Shown piece by piece: positions 23,368 to 36,300 of a DNA stretch of 64,000 nucleotides. Where the stretch lies: NCBI GenBank assembly GCA_023105745.1, contig JALGQZ010000003.1, positions 74,188,696 to 74,252,695 on the forward strand, in the 5' to 3' direction. The translations under genes and the position numbers were made by a program. This DNA is from Austropuccinia psidii. Its lineage: Eukaryota > Basidiomycota > Pucciniomycetes > Pucciniales > Sphaerophragmiaceae. Numbering within the stretch: position 1 is the first letter of the stretch; each line of letters begins with the position of its first letter. The notes beneath the pieces were generated by a model. It did not search any database, was not told the DNA's origin, and was given only the letters and a program-made list of their open reading frames with translations.

Positions 23368-24327
23368 AAGGGCTGAAAAAGTACAGTAATATTTTTAACT
23401 AGATAAAACACCTCAGTATTATGATAAAATAGAGTGATATGAGATGAAATCTTTTCAAATTTAGAATAGAGAAATTCTATGAATAGTTGGAACTGGGTGT
23501 TGTGTGGAAGTCAGATAAGACTCTTTTGAGGAGAATCCTCCCTGCCTCCTCTTGAGCTCCTCCGCTTTTGTCGGAAACCACCCTGCACGGCCTACCAGCA
23601 TATAATGTGGTATTTCCTTGATCTCAAAGGGGACCCATCATTCATAAGTAATCATATTCAGTACCATTTATGCCTCCCCATTGTCACATTTTGTGAATTA
23701 TCCAAACTGCCCATATATGCATTGAAATTCCACAACATTGTACATCTGTAAAGGGGTATATTCATGAAGGATTTACCCACAAAAGAGACATCACCTTTTC
23801 CCGAAAGGCAAGACAATCCAAATCACATTCCAACTGATTCAAAGCCCGCCGCACTCAAACCAAATACCAAGACTTTAGCTGCACTCCAACCCCTTATGTA
23901 ATAGAGTTATATAGTTATGTCTGTAATAAGGTTTAAACCATGTACGATGGCGTGCCAGCGTACATGGATTAAATGTTAATCCCCTCAATTCAATGGTAAC
24001 ACTTCACTAATGGAACCCCCTCAATGGTCAAACCCGCACTATCACAATGTGTAAATAAACTAGAATATGTATGAGCATTGAGCAGCATGGCATTTTACCC
24101 AATTAAACGCCTAACCAATTCCGCCATCCAGATGAGACATGTTAAACTTTATCCACTGCAGCTCATGCTCCATTACAAATGGGATGAAATCCTCAGCTGG
24201 CTCAAATCATCTCCCCCTTCATAAATAATCACTGAATTTTATTTCCAATTAATAACACTCCTAAACACTTTCACATCAACCATAGATATTTATACACAAA
24301 CCAACCGTACTCCCAATTCCTGCAGCA
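23368..24327. other. Divergent promoter region between unknown gene and transposase
   Basis: No gene. It separates two genes transcribed outward and holds palindrome 6 near its middle, so one regulatory site could serve both. Confidence 0.55.
23938..23967. promoter_or_regulatory. Palindrome 6, in divergent promoter
   Basis: 30 bp: left half CCATGTACGATGGCG, right half TGCCAGCGTACATGG, with a few mismatches near the centre. It lies 360 bp before the transposase ATG and about 570 bp before the start of the minus-strand gene. Confidence 0.6.
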
Positions 24328-27300
24328 ATGACAACCCGGCCATATTCCTCAATGCGTATATGCATGTGTCAACACTGCTCAACTCAAACACACTCTTCCC
24401 CTGAGGGTGATAGGCAAGGAGTTGCCTTCACACCTTTCCAATATAAACAGCACATTAAAAAGCTCAAATCAACCATTGCACCCAAATCTCTTCCAAACAT
24501 CCCTACTTCTGCATCAGGATCTGGGTGCCCACAAATTCTATTGGATCAAATCTTCCCAGCTGATTATTCAGTTTGACCCAAAGCACTTTCCCAACTCCAG
24601 CGGGTCTCAATTCAACTGCACAGAAACCATATAGTGGCAGTCAAACCCTTCCCCCACAAGACCTAGGAATGATAATATCTGCCATTCTATCATTAAGGTA
24701 TAATTTACCCCGCAGGGCTTCACGCATACTCAACCCCGCCCTGAACCTGCTGATCAAGTCCAGTATCTCAAGCTCAGCTGGTCCCCCCGCTCCTGCATTC
24801 CATATACCTCAAGATCTGAGTACCATATTTGAACATCTCCAATTGGAGCCAGTGATTCAAAACTATATATTTTGTCCTCAATGTTTCTCTCTTAATGGCC
24901 TTACTGAATCAGTCACAACTGACCAACCCCACTGTCAACGCCATAATGACCCAAATGATCATGATCCCCCTTGCACACAATCATTAGGCAAATTCATCTA
25001 TTCATCTGAACCCCACACCCAAAACACAACCAACATGAAGCAAAAATTTATACCAACAAAACATTTCATTTATCAACCATTCAAAAATTGGCTTGCCAGA
25101 TTTCTCCAGCGGGCTGGAATTATGGACATTCTGCATCAACATCAACAATCCCAAACTCCCGAAGATTCCCCAAAACGTGACGTCTGGGATGGATTGGTCT
25201 GGAGACGCTTCACTGGCACTAGAAATATCCATGACCCCCCATTCATGTCCATTCCTGGTGCATTGGCCTTCTCCATATATGTGGACTGGTTTAATGCACA
25301 TGGAAAGTCAACCCGGTTGGCAAGCATTGGACCTATCATGCTTATTTGTCTTAATCTCCCCCCAAGTGAAAGATTGAAGCCCGAGAATGTCTATGTTGCA
25401 GGAATCATCCCTGGTCCGAAGGAGCCAACTGCGCTTCAATTGAATTATCTATTAATGCCACTCATCAACGAGCTCAAAGAGCTATGGCAAGGTTACCATT
25501 TTGCACCCACCTCAACAGGTCCATCAGGATCCTTTATCCGTGTTGCCATCCTCACAGCCATTGCGGATGTGGTTGCCATGCGCAAGCTTACTGGATTTAT
25601 TTCCCATTCAGGAAACCACTTTTGTAATTTTTGCACCATTCACAAAGCTCAAATTGAAGAAATTGGTCCTCAATTTCACTACACGCGCTCATACCAAAGT
25701 CATAAATCAACCATTGCCAAATGGCTTCGGGCAACCCCACAGCAAAGACAAGCAATTTTCTCTGAGTATGGAGTGCGATATTCAATTTTGGAAGACCTTC
25801 CGTATTGGGATGCAACCAGAATGGTTAATCTTGACATAATGCATAATTTAATACTTGGAATTTTGAAGGATCATGCAACTTTCAAATTGTGCATTCCAGA
25901 GGCGAAATCAAAAATTTACTTCAGGTCCCGCAGGAAATCCAATGACACCAACAGTTCAGACTCAGATTCCATGACCTCCAACAGCTCTCTTGATAAAATC
26001 ACATTGAGAGAGGCCCGCTCCCTGAGAAGAGACGCAGCAAAAATAATAAATGAGCCACTCCCCACTACTTCCACCCGGAAAAACTACTTCCCAATGCCCA
26101 CCCTTCACACAGAACATCCATCTAGTGGTTCTGCGGAGATTCCTTCATTTGATGCCGATTACATCCCCACTTCTGAAATACCCTCTGAATTGGATATCAC
26201 TGCACTGAGCGATCACCAGATCAAGGGTGAGGCTCTTGAGCATCTCCGACAAATCATATCTGAGACCATAATTCCCTCATCATGGACAAGAGTTCCCCGC
26301 AAAATGGGTTCCCCCTCTCATGGTAGCTTAAAAGCCGCTGAATGGGCTCTCTTATATAAGGTCTATATTCCATTTCTAATGCTCAGTCAACAGATGTCAT
26401 TAGATGCACACCAATCCGCCAACACACAAAGAAAAATGGGTCAGTCAGAAGAACTTGCAAATGAACTAGCCAAGAATACATTCCATTTGATTAGTGCTAT
26501 CAACATTGCCACAAGCTGGACTGTTTCAATAGATGATGCGACTGCATTTGCTGAACATTGGAAAAAATTCCGCCTTTCCAATCAACACCTGTTCCCAAAA
26601 CAGAAAAGTAAACCAAATCATCATTTTGCTGATCATATTCCCGAACTCTTCCAACGTTGGGGCCCAGCACAAGCCTCAGCCACATGGGGTTATGAGCGCT
26701 TGATTGGAGTATTTGCAAAGATGCCAACAAATAACAAGATATGTACGTCAATTAATAAGATCAATATATTCACATTGATGAAACACCTGAACTGAATAAG
26801 ACTAACTTTTTGCAACTCTGAATAGATGATATAGATAAAACCTTACTTCAACATATCTGTCGATGTTCCAACCTTTCCGTTCTCCTGAAATCCCCATCTG
26901 TGCCATGTGAAATAAAACAGCTTTTCGAATCACAGCCACCTGCCGTGTTCAATCACCATAAATATAACAAGCCATCCCGCCATGACCAACAAAATTATGC
27001 TTGCCTGGTTGAGTACTTACAGAATTTTCATTCCACAAGGGAAGTAGTTGATTGGATCAGCTTAGACACTACCATGCAATCCACAAGTCCTCCCACTTCA
27101 AGGATTGTCTCACCTTGGTATTTTCCAGTTTCAAACATTAATATTGGGAACAATATATTTTCAACTGAATCCAAAAATATCAGCAACAGTGTGATATGTT
27201 TTCTGAGGGGCAACTCACGACAATTTGGTATTATTGATAGCATTTTCAAAGTCTCTGAGCCATCTAGCATACTGAATAATAACTTTCTGATTTTAAAAAC

Positions 27301-27487
27301 TTTGAAGATTGATGTGAATTTCCTACCAGATTGGCCGTATCTCAATATTTATAAAGCTGTTGGTTTTGATGATGGACACTTGATTATATCAGAAGAAGAA
27401 ATAGAAGGTAACTGTGGATTGTATGATAACAAAGCTCTGTCATTTGGACTGCTTGTAATGATAAAGCCGTTATTTCATGATATTTAG
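24328..27487 (+). CDS. CACTA/Plavaka-type transposase (Tnp2 family)
   Basis: Cuts and moves the element by recognising its terminal and subterminal repeats. The N-terminal exon begins at ATG 24328 and has a cysteine/histidine cluster (CMCQHC) like other Plavaka transposases. The long frame at about 24573-26742 carries Tnp2 signatures: SIYVDWFNAHGKS, ENVYVAGIIPGPKEPT, the zinc-like FCNFCTIH, NLDIMHNLILG and GYERLIGVF. The D in VDWFN (about 25284), the D in NLDIMH and the E in GYERL are good catalytic candidates. An intron 26743-26825 (GTACGT...AATAG) joins the final exon 26826-27487. About 1000 residues in all. The first and second parts are in different frames at about 24570, in a TTT run, with no convincing intron; one base seems missing. 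So it is either slightly broken or a sequencing error. Confidence 0.85.
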
Positions 27488-28189
27488 TCTACAAAAATGC
27501 AAATCTCTCAGATTCATTAGCAATTTTGCTAGTGAAATCATTGCCTCAAAATTTAGTGACAGAGACATGCCATTGTGACAAGCAAAGCCCATTATTTCAC
27601 ATTGCCACAAAGAACTTACTATTTTGACATTGGGTACAGTGTGAATAAGCCAAGTCCAATGATCAAATAACCCACACACTCACCTTTCATAGCATCCAAA
27701 ATTTCTAACTGCGCCATCATCATGTTAGAAGCGGAATCGGCTTTTGCGTACCCACACCCGCATGTGCACCCGCACGCGCCAATGCACACGCCAATGCACA
27801 TGCACACCCACCCGCACACGCCAATGCACACGCCCACCCACCCGCACCCGCACACGCCAATGCACACGCAAACGCGCCCGCACACGCCAATGCACACGCA
27901 CACTTCATGGATGACCTGGTGAAGTCAAACCCCCCGCCTACATCAAAACTGGCTGAAGGACATCTTTGATGTGTGTGTGTGCAAACAGGCGGGTCTGGTG
28001 TAATTTTTACCAATCATCGGACGGTTGTGGGATGATCAGGTGGTGAGGAATCTGAGTTGAAGGCACAGGGGAACCAATATTATTGGATGTCACAGGATTT
28101 GGTGTAAGACCAGAGTGTGACGTGTGCTTGACGTTCGCTTGATTTTTGCTTGACGTGAGCTCGACTTTTATCCTGCTTGACGTTTGCTT
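27488..28189. promoter_or_regulatory. Right subterminal region: CA-rich microsatellite and inverted ACGTCA motifs
   Basis: 27735-27905 is a simple array of CACACGCCAATGCA-type units. 28110-28189 has at least four TTGACGT motifs, the inverse of ACGTCA at the left end. No gene: the open frames crossing the CA-rich block are only repeats of H, P and T or C, G and V. Confidence 0.6.
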
Positions 28190-28235
28190 GACGTGAAGTC
28201 AATCGCCGACGATTGACACGAGATTCGCCCCGGTG
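28190..28235 (-). repeat. Right terminal inverted repeat of CACTA element
   Basis: 46 bp inverted copy of 7404-7449 with two differences. Immediately followed by the second CAA of the target duplication. Confidence 0.93.
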
Positions 28236-28238
28236 CAA

Positions 28239-29252
28239 AGGTTCATCACTTTTGCCCTGGAATTGAGTTACAGGGTCTGTGGACTCAATTGATGATGGGG
28301 TTTTGATACCAACTGGGGTAGTTTTAGCTGTTGCCAAGAGGGTAAAACTACCCTTAACATAAAACAATCATATTAAAAACAGTTTTAACTCGTTTCTACG
28401 CCTCTGACACACATTCTGACGTGTTTTGAAGGCTCTAGGCCTGGTATTTCTATAGTAATGGCTGATTTAAGGGTCTAAAATGGCTAAAATTGGCTAAAAT
28501 TGGCTTAAACCAGCCCTTTTTTGGTCTAAACCAGGGTCCAATGATGCCATAATTGGCTTTTCTGTTGTCAGACTGTTTTTAACTACTGACAAGAGTAAAT
28601 TTTACTTTTGGAGTAAGAGAATTGATGGCTATAAAAGAATGTCTTCTTTGTCCCACTTTTCTCTTCATGTTAGAATCTTTTCCTTTTATAATTAGTTTAA
28701 ACATTGTTAAACAAATCAATAAAATATTCCAACCACCTTTATTAAATCATTTTAAACCTTTTGACCACGTGGGGAATGCATTATAATCATTTTTTGTAAA
28801 TCTTATAATTATTTTTACCCCTGAACCACCCCAAAAGTGAATTAAAGCATCTTTCATAACTGTAAACTTTGTCACTTTGTTTCCAAATTCACTCTGGTCA
28901 CTTTTGGGCATGTTTTCTCTTTAATATTCTTTTTAAATACTCTGTTCTTTAATTAATTTCTTGCAGTTATTTGCTCAATTAATTCCAATTGAAATTGCTC
29001 TTGAAGAAATTTCTTTTGTAGCCTTAAATATCTCTTGCAGAGTATTTTTTGGATAAATTTTTATTGTTGGTAAAACAATAAATCTTTATAATATTATTGT
29101 TTTATACTAATAAAGTTACAAACAATAAAATTGGCGTGTTTTCTCTTAAAAGATTATTTCTTACTTTTTTTAATGGAATTTTACCTTATACAAATTTTGA
29201 GGACAGGAAAAGTACTTGATTTTTAATCAAAGTTTCATATCCACACCTTACA
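28239..29252 (+). repeat. Gypsy copy 2: 5' LTR, second half
   Basis: Continues the LTR begun at 6583 and ends CACCTTACA. Together the halves make 1835 bp, close to the 1840 bp of the intact LTR at 55419. Contains GGCTATAAAAGAATGTC (about 28629), the likely promoter. Confidence 0.85.
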
Positions 29253-29477
29253 TTTGGGGGCCCAGCCATAATATCTTACCCGTGACATATTTTTTTATCC
29301 TTTTTAAATCTTTTTTCTTATATTAAAAAACTTAAAAACATATAACAAAATACTTATAATCCAAAAAATCCATAAAAAAATAATTTTTTTCATATTATAA
29401 GTGAGGCTTAAATTTTTATTTCTTTTTTGAAATATCCTTTTTTTTACTTAAATAATTGGTTTTTTCACTAATTTTAG

Positions 29478-30341
29478 TGTCTGACAACGTGGTAAGACAA
29501 GAAAACATTGAAACAGCCTCAACAGTCACCAGCATTATTCCTGCTAGTACTATTAATTCAGACCATAATGGTAGTGTTATTGTGACTCATAATAACCAAC
29601 CTGAACCAATATGTTCTGAGTTGATTAACTTGGACATAAGTAATACCCTGCAGAAAGCCAAAGATTTGGCCAATAGTACGTTTTTTGACGTAAAATTACT
29701 ATTTTAAGCCTTTTCAACCATAATTATGCCTTCAACCAGGTCAGGAGCCAGCTAGAACCCCTCACGCAGCTCCCAGAAAGGTACAGAAGGAAAAGGGTCA
29801 GTTCATGACTTCCAAACAACTAAAATCGGTCATTCTGAAGCTGATAATACCATTTTACCTTCAAAAAGAGCTGACACCGCCACAACAAGCCTCTGTGGAC
29901 ATATACAAAGCCAGCCACAGTGCATACAACAATGCACTTCAATTCAAGGAATACCAGATCCTTGCAGACCTGTGGAAGAATTGCATGAATTCTTACCTGA
30001 CAGTAAGAAAATTCCTGGGCCATCCCAACACTTGCAAATTGCTCAATGGATGGCATCCATTGATGGAGAAGAAAAACATGATGCTGTTGACACTAGAATG
30101 GAGGAAAAACAACCCTCCACCACCAAAGCAAGTGCCAAAAACAGCCCCAGTGGCCAGAAGCAGCATTTCCAACGTGAAAAAGCAGCCACAAGTTCCAAAC
30201 AAGGGAAAAGGGAAGGCACCAGCCCCAAAAACTTACAGCCAAGGCTACAGAATCCCAAAGATTCAGAAGGATGCCATGGAAAATCTATTTCAGATGGCCA
30301 GAACCATGATGGAATTACAGAAGAAGGAGGAAGCCAGATAA
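29478..30341 (+). CDS. Gypsy copy 2 ORF1 (spliced, overlapping the gag frame)
   Basis: Exons 29478-29675 and 29740-30341 are joined by a 64-bp intron (GTACGT...ACCAG). The junction puts VSDNVVRQENIE... in frame with SQEPARTPHAAPRK...QASVDIYKASHSAYNN...MNSYLTVRKFLGHPN and on to a stop after QKKEEAR. The frame is open throughout in this copy (about 290 residues). It overlaps the gag-pol frame over about 0.4 kb and is one base out of phase with it. Its core residues are conserved with the far more diverged copy 1 (1-729), which argues that this frame is truly coding. The first exon, with a start codon, is not identified. Role unknown; a capsid or nucleic-acid-binding protein is a guess. Confidence 0.55.
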
Positions 30342-33300
30342 AGATTCCAGAAATGATTTATGATATATTTGATTCCATACCAGAGTTGTATAATGCTATA
30401 AATGACGTGAAAAAACATCTTTCTGATAAAAATGAAACCATTTGTAACAACATTAAAACAAACACCCTGAGTCTGTGCCAAATCAATGAAACACTTATGT
30501 CTTTTGGAAAAGCTTTAAGAACAATTAAAATTTCCAATAATGATAATTCTTTTGACAATAAAATAAATGAGCAATCTGCCATTATTAAAGAATTAACAGA
30601 TAAATATTCTAAATTCAATATTGATGACATAATTGAAACAAGAATTAAACAAGCCATAAATATTATCAAAACAGATAACAAGAATGTCCTTGATGACATT
30701 TCAAATTCATTTACTGAAGTAAAGACATATACCATTGCCTTGAAAAATTGTTTTGATGCTTCACAAGAAGAAGTATCAAAATTATCAATGAAATTGAATC
30801 AAGTCACTGCTGATAATACATGACAGACAGAGTTATGGCAAGAACTGACACATAAAGAAGACATGTATAAAATTGAAGTAATAAATTTAATACAAAGCTT
30901 CCAACATGAATACAGAAATTCCCAAAGATTTAGCAACAGTAAAATGAATGACATTGAACAAATACTGAACACCTTACCAAGAATTTCTACACCTCTAAAT
31001 CAAAATGAGGTCACAAGAATTCTAAATCTACAAGTATTGCATCCTGATAATTCACAATTAAAAAATGAATTATCCACTTCTTTTCATAACTTGGAACCAT
31101 CAATGGGCCAAGCACTCTTGAAAGAAGTTCCAAAACTTAAAGAATGGCCTCACTTCAGTGGTGAAGGAGAGTATGACCATATGAAATTCATTAGAGGTAT
31201 TGACATGATCAAAGAGGATTTTGAATTACCAGACAGATTGGTAACAGCCAGGTTTAACACCTTTTTTACCAAATCAGCTCACAGATGGTACATCAAAATA
31301 AGACAAGCACATGGACACTAGAGTTGGACTTGGTGGAAAGCCCAAATCATCAACAAATGGGCAAATGATGCTTGGAGGTTTAAAGTTGAAACAGCCTTTG
31401 AATCTGGCAGATTTAATGCTGATAAAGACAAAGCTTTACCATGGTTTTGCCAACAAAAGGACAGATTAACAGCATTATATCCTGACATGTCACAATTTAT
31501 GATCCATGAGAAAATTCTGAGACAATGTGGAGGTTACTTAGAGCATGCTATCAAAAGCAGGACTATTGAACAATCTTCAGCAGAGGATATTATCAATATA
31601 CTAGAAGAAGTAACCACCAGAACCAAAATTGGTTCTAGTAGGGTGAATCTCAAAACAAGGTTTAATACACCTTGGAAAGATTCTGTGGACAAAAACCCCA
31701 AAGAAAACTCTAGTAATATTAAGTATAAATCTGCAGATACAGTCAGAAAATGCAATATTTGCCAAATCACCAACCATTTCGCCAATACATGTCCAAAAAG
31801 GGGGGAAATCAATGAAATTGACATTGAAAAGGAACCAGATGTTGAAAAAGAACACATAATTGAAGACAATTCAGATGATAAGTCATCCATATTTTCTGAA
31901 TCTTCAAAAGATATAGAAAATATCAATGCCACTTTTGACATCATGGAATCTTATTCCCACTTACCACAATTCAGCAATGGTCAACTTGATTTATCAAGGT
32001 TTCAAGATGCATAACTTATGAAAACAAAACCAAACAGAGGAAAAGGTTATACAGCTGGTAACTCCTGTATAACAGAAGTGGTGATTGACAACAAGCCCAC
32101 CAAACTTTTACTTGACCCAGGAGCCTTCTGCTCTTGTGTTGGAAAATCTTTTCTTAAGACTTGTATACCAAATTTTGAAGACCAATTGCTACCAATTGAT
32201 GGTATAAAATTCAACAGTGCAAGTAACCCAATGAAAGCATTAGGAATCTTTGAGACCAATGTCATATTCCCACACATAAATGGGAATTTCAGAATCACAG
32301 TTGAATTTGTTGTTATGGAAAATTGCTCTAGTACCCATTTTATATTGGGAAATGAATTTTTAATCATGTATGGGATAGATTTACATAATAACAAAGACAG
32401 AGACTTTACAATTGGAGACAATAAGCGCCAAAAATTTGCCTTTTCACCATTTAAAAGACAAATTACAGTAAACAAAGTATCACCAGTCAAGTTAGAGTTA
32501 GAGAAATTCAAGTCTGAACAGTTAAATGAGGCTGAAATAAGCCTTCATCTGACTTATAAACATAAAAATGAACTTTCTTCCGTTTTGTATGACCACAGGA
32601 GAGCATTTGCTACAGATAAAGAACCTCTAGGAGCAATTATTGGTCATGAAGTTGACATCATTCTTAACATTGAGAGACCTTACCCACCACTCTTAAGCAG
32701 ACCTGCATATCCAGCAAGTCCAAGATCAAGCGAAGCTCTAGAAATTCTAATCGAAGAACTTCTGGACCTTGGTGTAATAAGAAAAGTAGGCCACAATGAA
32801 AAAGTAGAAATAACTACACCAGTCATAGTGGCAGGGAATAATGGAAAATTTAGAATGGTTGGGGACTTTAGAGCTCTGAACACTTACACTGTTCCAGACA
32901 GATACCCAATACCAAAAATCCAAATTGCCCTTACTCAAATATCTCAAGCAGTATATATAACCACTATGGATGCCCTTAAAGCATTCCATCAAAATGTGGT
33001 GACACCAAGAGCAATAGAATACTTGAGAATTATTGTTCATTGTGGGGTGTATTAATACTTGAGGATGCCCTTTGGTATCAAAAATGCCTCTCCACACTTC
33101 CAAATAATGATCAATGAAATCTTCCCTGAAGAACTCTCAGAGGGATGGTTAATCATTTACATTGATGACATTATTGTCTGTTCCAAAACTTGGGAGGAGC
33201 ACAAGTACAGATTGTCCAGAGTTTTGACAAAAATTCAATCAGTAAACATGAAAGTCTCCTTGTGTAAGGTGTGGATATGAAACTTTGGTTAAAAATCAAG

Positions 33301-36300
33301 TACTTTTCCTGTCCTCAAAATTTGTATAAGGTAAAATTCAATTAAAAATAGTAAGAAATAGTATTTTGAAGAGAAAACACACCAATTTTATTGTTTATAA
33401 ATTTATTAGTATAAAACAATAATATTATAAAAATTTATTGTTTTACCAACAATCAAAATGTATCCAAAAAATACTCTACAAGAGATATTTTAAGGCTACA
33501 AAAGAAATTTCTTCAAGAGCAATTTCAATTGGAATTAATTGAGCAAAGAACTGCAAGCAATTAATTAAAGAACAGAGTCTTTAAAAAGAATATTAAAGAG
33601 AGAACACGCCCAAAAGTGACCAGAGTGAATTTGGAAACAGAGTGACAAAGTTCACAGTGATGAAAGATGCTTTACTTCACTTTTGGGGTGGTTCAGGGGT
33701 AAAAATGATTATAATGACTTTTTCACGTTGTTAAAAGGCTTAAAATGATATAAGAAAGGTGGTTGGAATCTTTTATTGATTGGTTTAACAATTTTTAAAC
33801 TAATTATAAAAGGAAAAGATTCTAACATGAAGAGAAAAGTGGGGCAAAGAAGAAATTCTTTTATAGCCATCAATTCTCTTACTCCAAAAGTAAATTTTAC
33901 TCTTGTCAGTCGTGAAAAACAGTCTGACAACAGAAAAGCCAATTATGGCATCATTGAACCCTGGTTTAGACCAAAAAGGGCTGGTTTAAGCCATTTTTAG
34001 CCATTTTAGACCCTTAAATCAGCCATTACTATAGCAATACAAAGCCTAGAGCCTTCAAAACACGTCAGAATGTGTGTAAGAGGCGTAGAAACCAGTTAAA
34101 ACTGTTTTTACTATGATTTTTTTATCTTAAGGGTAGTTTTACCCTCTTGGCAACAGCTAAAACTACCCCAGTTGGTATCAAAACCTCATCATCAATTGAG
34201 TCCACAGACCCTGTAACGCAATTCCAGGCCAAAAGTGATGAACTTTTGCGTGAATTTTGACATCCCACTCCTGTCAGCAAGGATTTTGGGGGTCTAGCTC
34301 CCCCTTGGAGCTGGAGTTCCTTTTCCCCCCCAAATTTAATCTTTCCAATTTATTTTTCCTTTAATTCCTCATCATGCATTATACTTATAACTTACATATG
34401 TAATTCAATTCAATTATACAGTACAATACAGTAATAATTGACACCTCATATGTAAATCAAAGTTCACTTATGTAATACACGCGCACATTTTGACATTTCA
34501 ATTGAATTCAATTGAAAATACTTCAATTCCTCATAACTTCTAAACTAAACACAATACCTCAATTTTAACACAAAAATTGATGGTTAACACCACATGTGGT
34601 GTGAATTAAATTAAGGTTTTCAGTATTTTCAACTTTTGTATTGAAAATACTAAAAACTTAATTTAAGCTTATTTAGAGTTGAGTTACAAGAATTTCATTC
34701 AGAGGTGACCCCACCTAATTTTTTATGTGGAATCCAATGGTGAAATAATTTTTATATGTTTCTTTAATGGATAAAAAGTTATAATAATTTTTATTTAACT
34801 TTTTCCCAAATTTGTTTATTTTTTCACAATTTTGTTAAAATTTCATTTTTACTTAATTTTTTCAAGTACAAATGTAATTTTATACTTACAAAATTTAATG
34901 CAATTTTGTTTTTAAATTGTAATTAATTTTTTATTTTTAATATAATTTTATATTTATATTTTGATTTTTATTTTAATAATATAAATTTTATTTATATTAC
35001 TAAGTTATTTTTGTATTTTTGGTCTTTTGGGTATATGAAATTACCTCTAAGGCTCACACCTTGAAGAAATGTCATTTTGGATTTAAAGAACTTAAAGAAC
35101 TAGGACATGTTTTATTTGGTTTGTCCCTTGGAATTGACAAAAACAAAGTTGCAGCAGTATTGCTAAAACCCATGCCTCAGAATAAGAAGGAAATTCAGTC
35201 ATTCTTAGGTTTTGCAGGATATTACAGGCAACACATTAAAGATTTTGCATCCATAGCAAGACCACTTTATAAATTGTGTGACAAAGACACAGTATTTGAA
35301 ATGACTGTTGACAGAGTCAAAGCTTTTTAGTCTCTAAGAGAAGCATTGACCACTGCTCCACTCTTACTGATGCCAGACTTTAAATTGCCTTTCAAACTGT
35401 ATATTGATGCATCAGGGGATGGACTAGGTGCTGCACTTCACCAAGTTAAGATCATAAATGATAAACCTGTAGAAGGACCCATATGTTTCATATGCCGGAA
35501 AATCAAACCAACTGAAGCCAGATATGGAGCAAGTCAAATGGAATATCTATGCCTTTTCTGGGCCTTGGAGAAATTGAACTACTTCTTGGAGGGATGTGTT
35601 TTTGAGGTGATAACAGATTGTACAGCTGTCAAATCACTTTTAAACATGAAAACACCAAACAGACATATGCTCAGATGGCAAATAGCCATGCAAGAATACA
35701 GATGCAATATGACTATTGTTCATAAGGATGGGAATATTTATAAGAATGCAGATGGACTAAGCAGATGGCCATTAACAAATAATATTGATAACCCTGCTTA
35801 TGTTCCAGAAGAAGATTCACCACAAATTCCAATAGAAGGAATAAGTGTTACAGACTTAAACACCACCTTCTTTGAAGAAGTCAGAAACAGTTACACTCAA
35901 GATAGAAATTGTAGCATCCTATGCCAATTACTTAACAAAGACTGTAAAGACAACTCTCTAATACATGCCTTGGATGAATTATGGAGAAAATCTTATGATG
36001 AAGGAATATTTCACCTACTGGATGGTATAATTTACCACAGAACAAAGCACACATGTGTCATGACAGTTGTAGACAGGTCATTGATCAATCTTGTACTGAA
36101 AGAATGCCATGATAGTCCCTTTTCAGGACACCTGTCTGAAGACAGAACAAGAGAAAAAGTAAAGACCTGCATATGGTGGCCAATGTAGCAGAAAGATGTT
36201 ACAGAGTATTGCAAAACCTGTGACAGATGCCAAAAGGTAAATAAATCCACTGGCAAGAGACTTGGAAATATGATAAAAATCCAAGAACCAAACAGACCTT

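Larger units (their letters stand above)
7404..28235 (+). mobile_element. 20.8 kb CACTA/Plavaka-type transposon carrying TET, SNF2 and zinc-cluster genes
   Basis: The ends are 46-bp terminal inverted repeats (7404-7449 and 28190-28235) with only two mismatches, starting CACCRGGGCGAATCTCG. It is flanked by a 3-bp duplication CAA (7401-7403 and 28236-28238), and removing the element rejoins a normal Gypsy LTR, so both borders are exact. A 3-bp target duplication, CAC-starting ends and a Tnp2-type transposase are hallmarks of the CACTA superfamily. Six genes lie inside: unknown protein (8858-11085, +), TET/JBP (11663-13007, +), Zn2Cys6-like (14165-15528, -), SNF2 helicase (18567-21133, +), unknown protein (21306-23367, -) and transposase (24328-27487, +). 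Most are structurally intact; two carry one apparent homopolymer frameshift each. The element looks recently active. Confidence 0.9.

Noticed and set aside
27619..28013. Cysteine/glycine-rich or alanine-rich frames
   Set aside because: Produced by the CA-rich microsatellite near the right end of the element.
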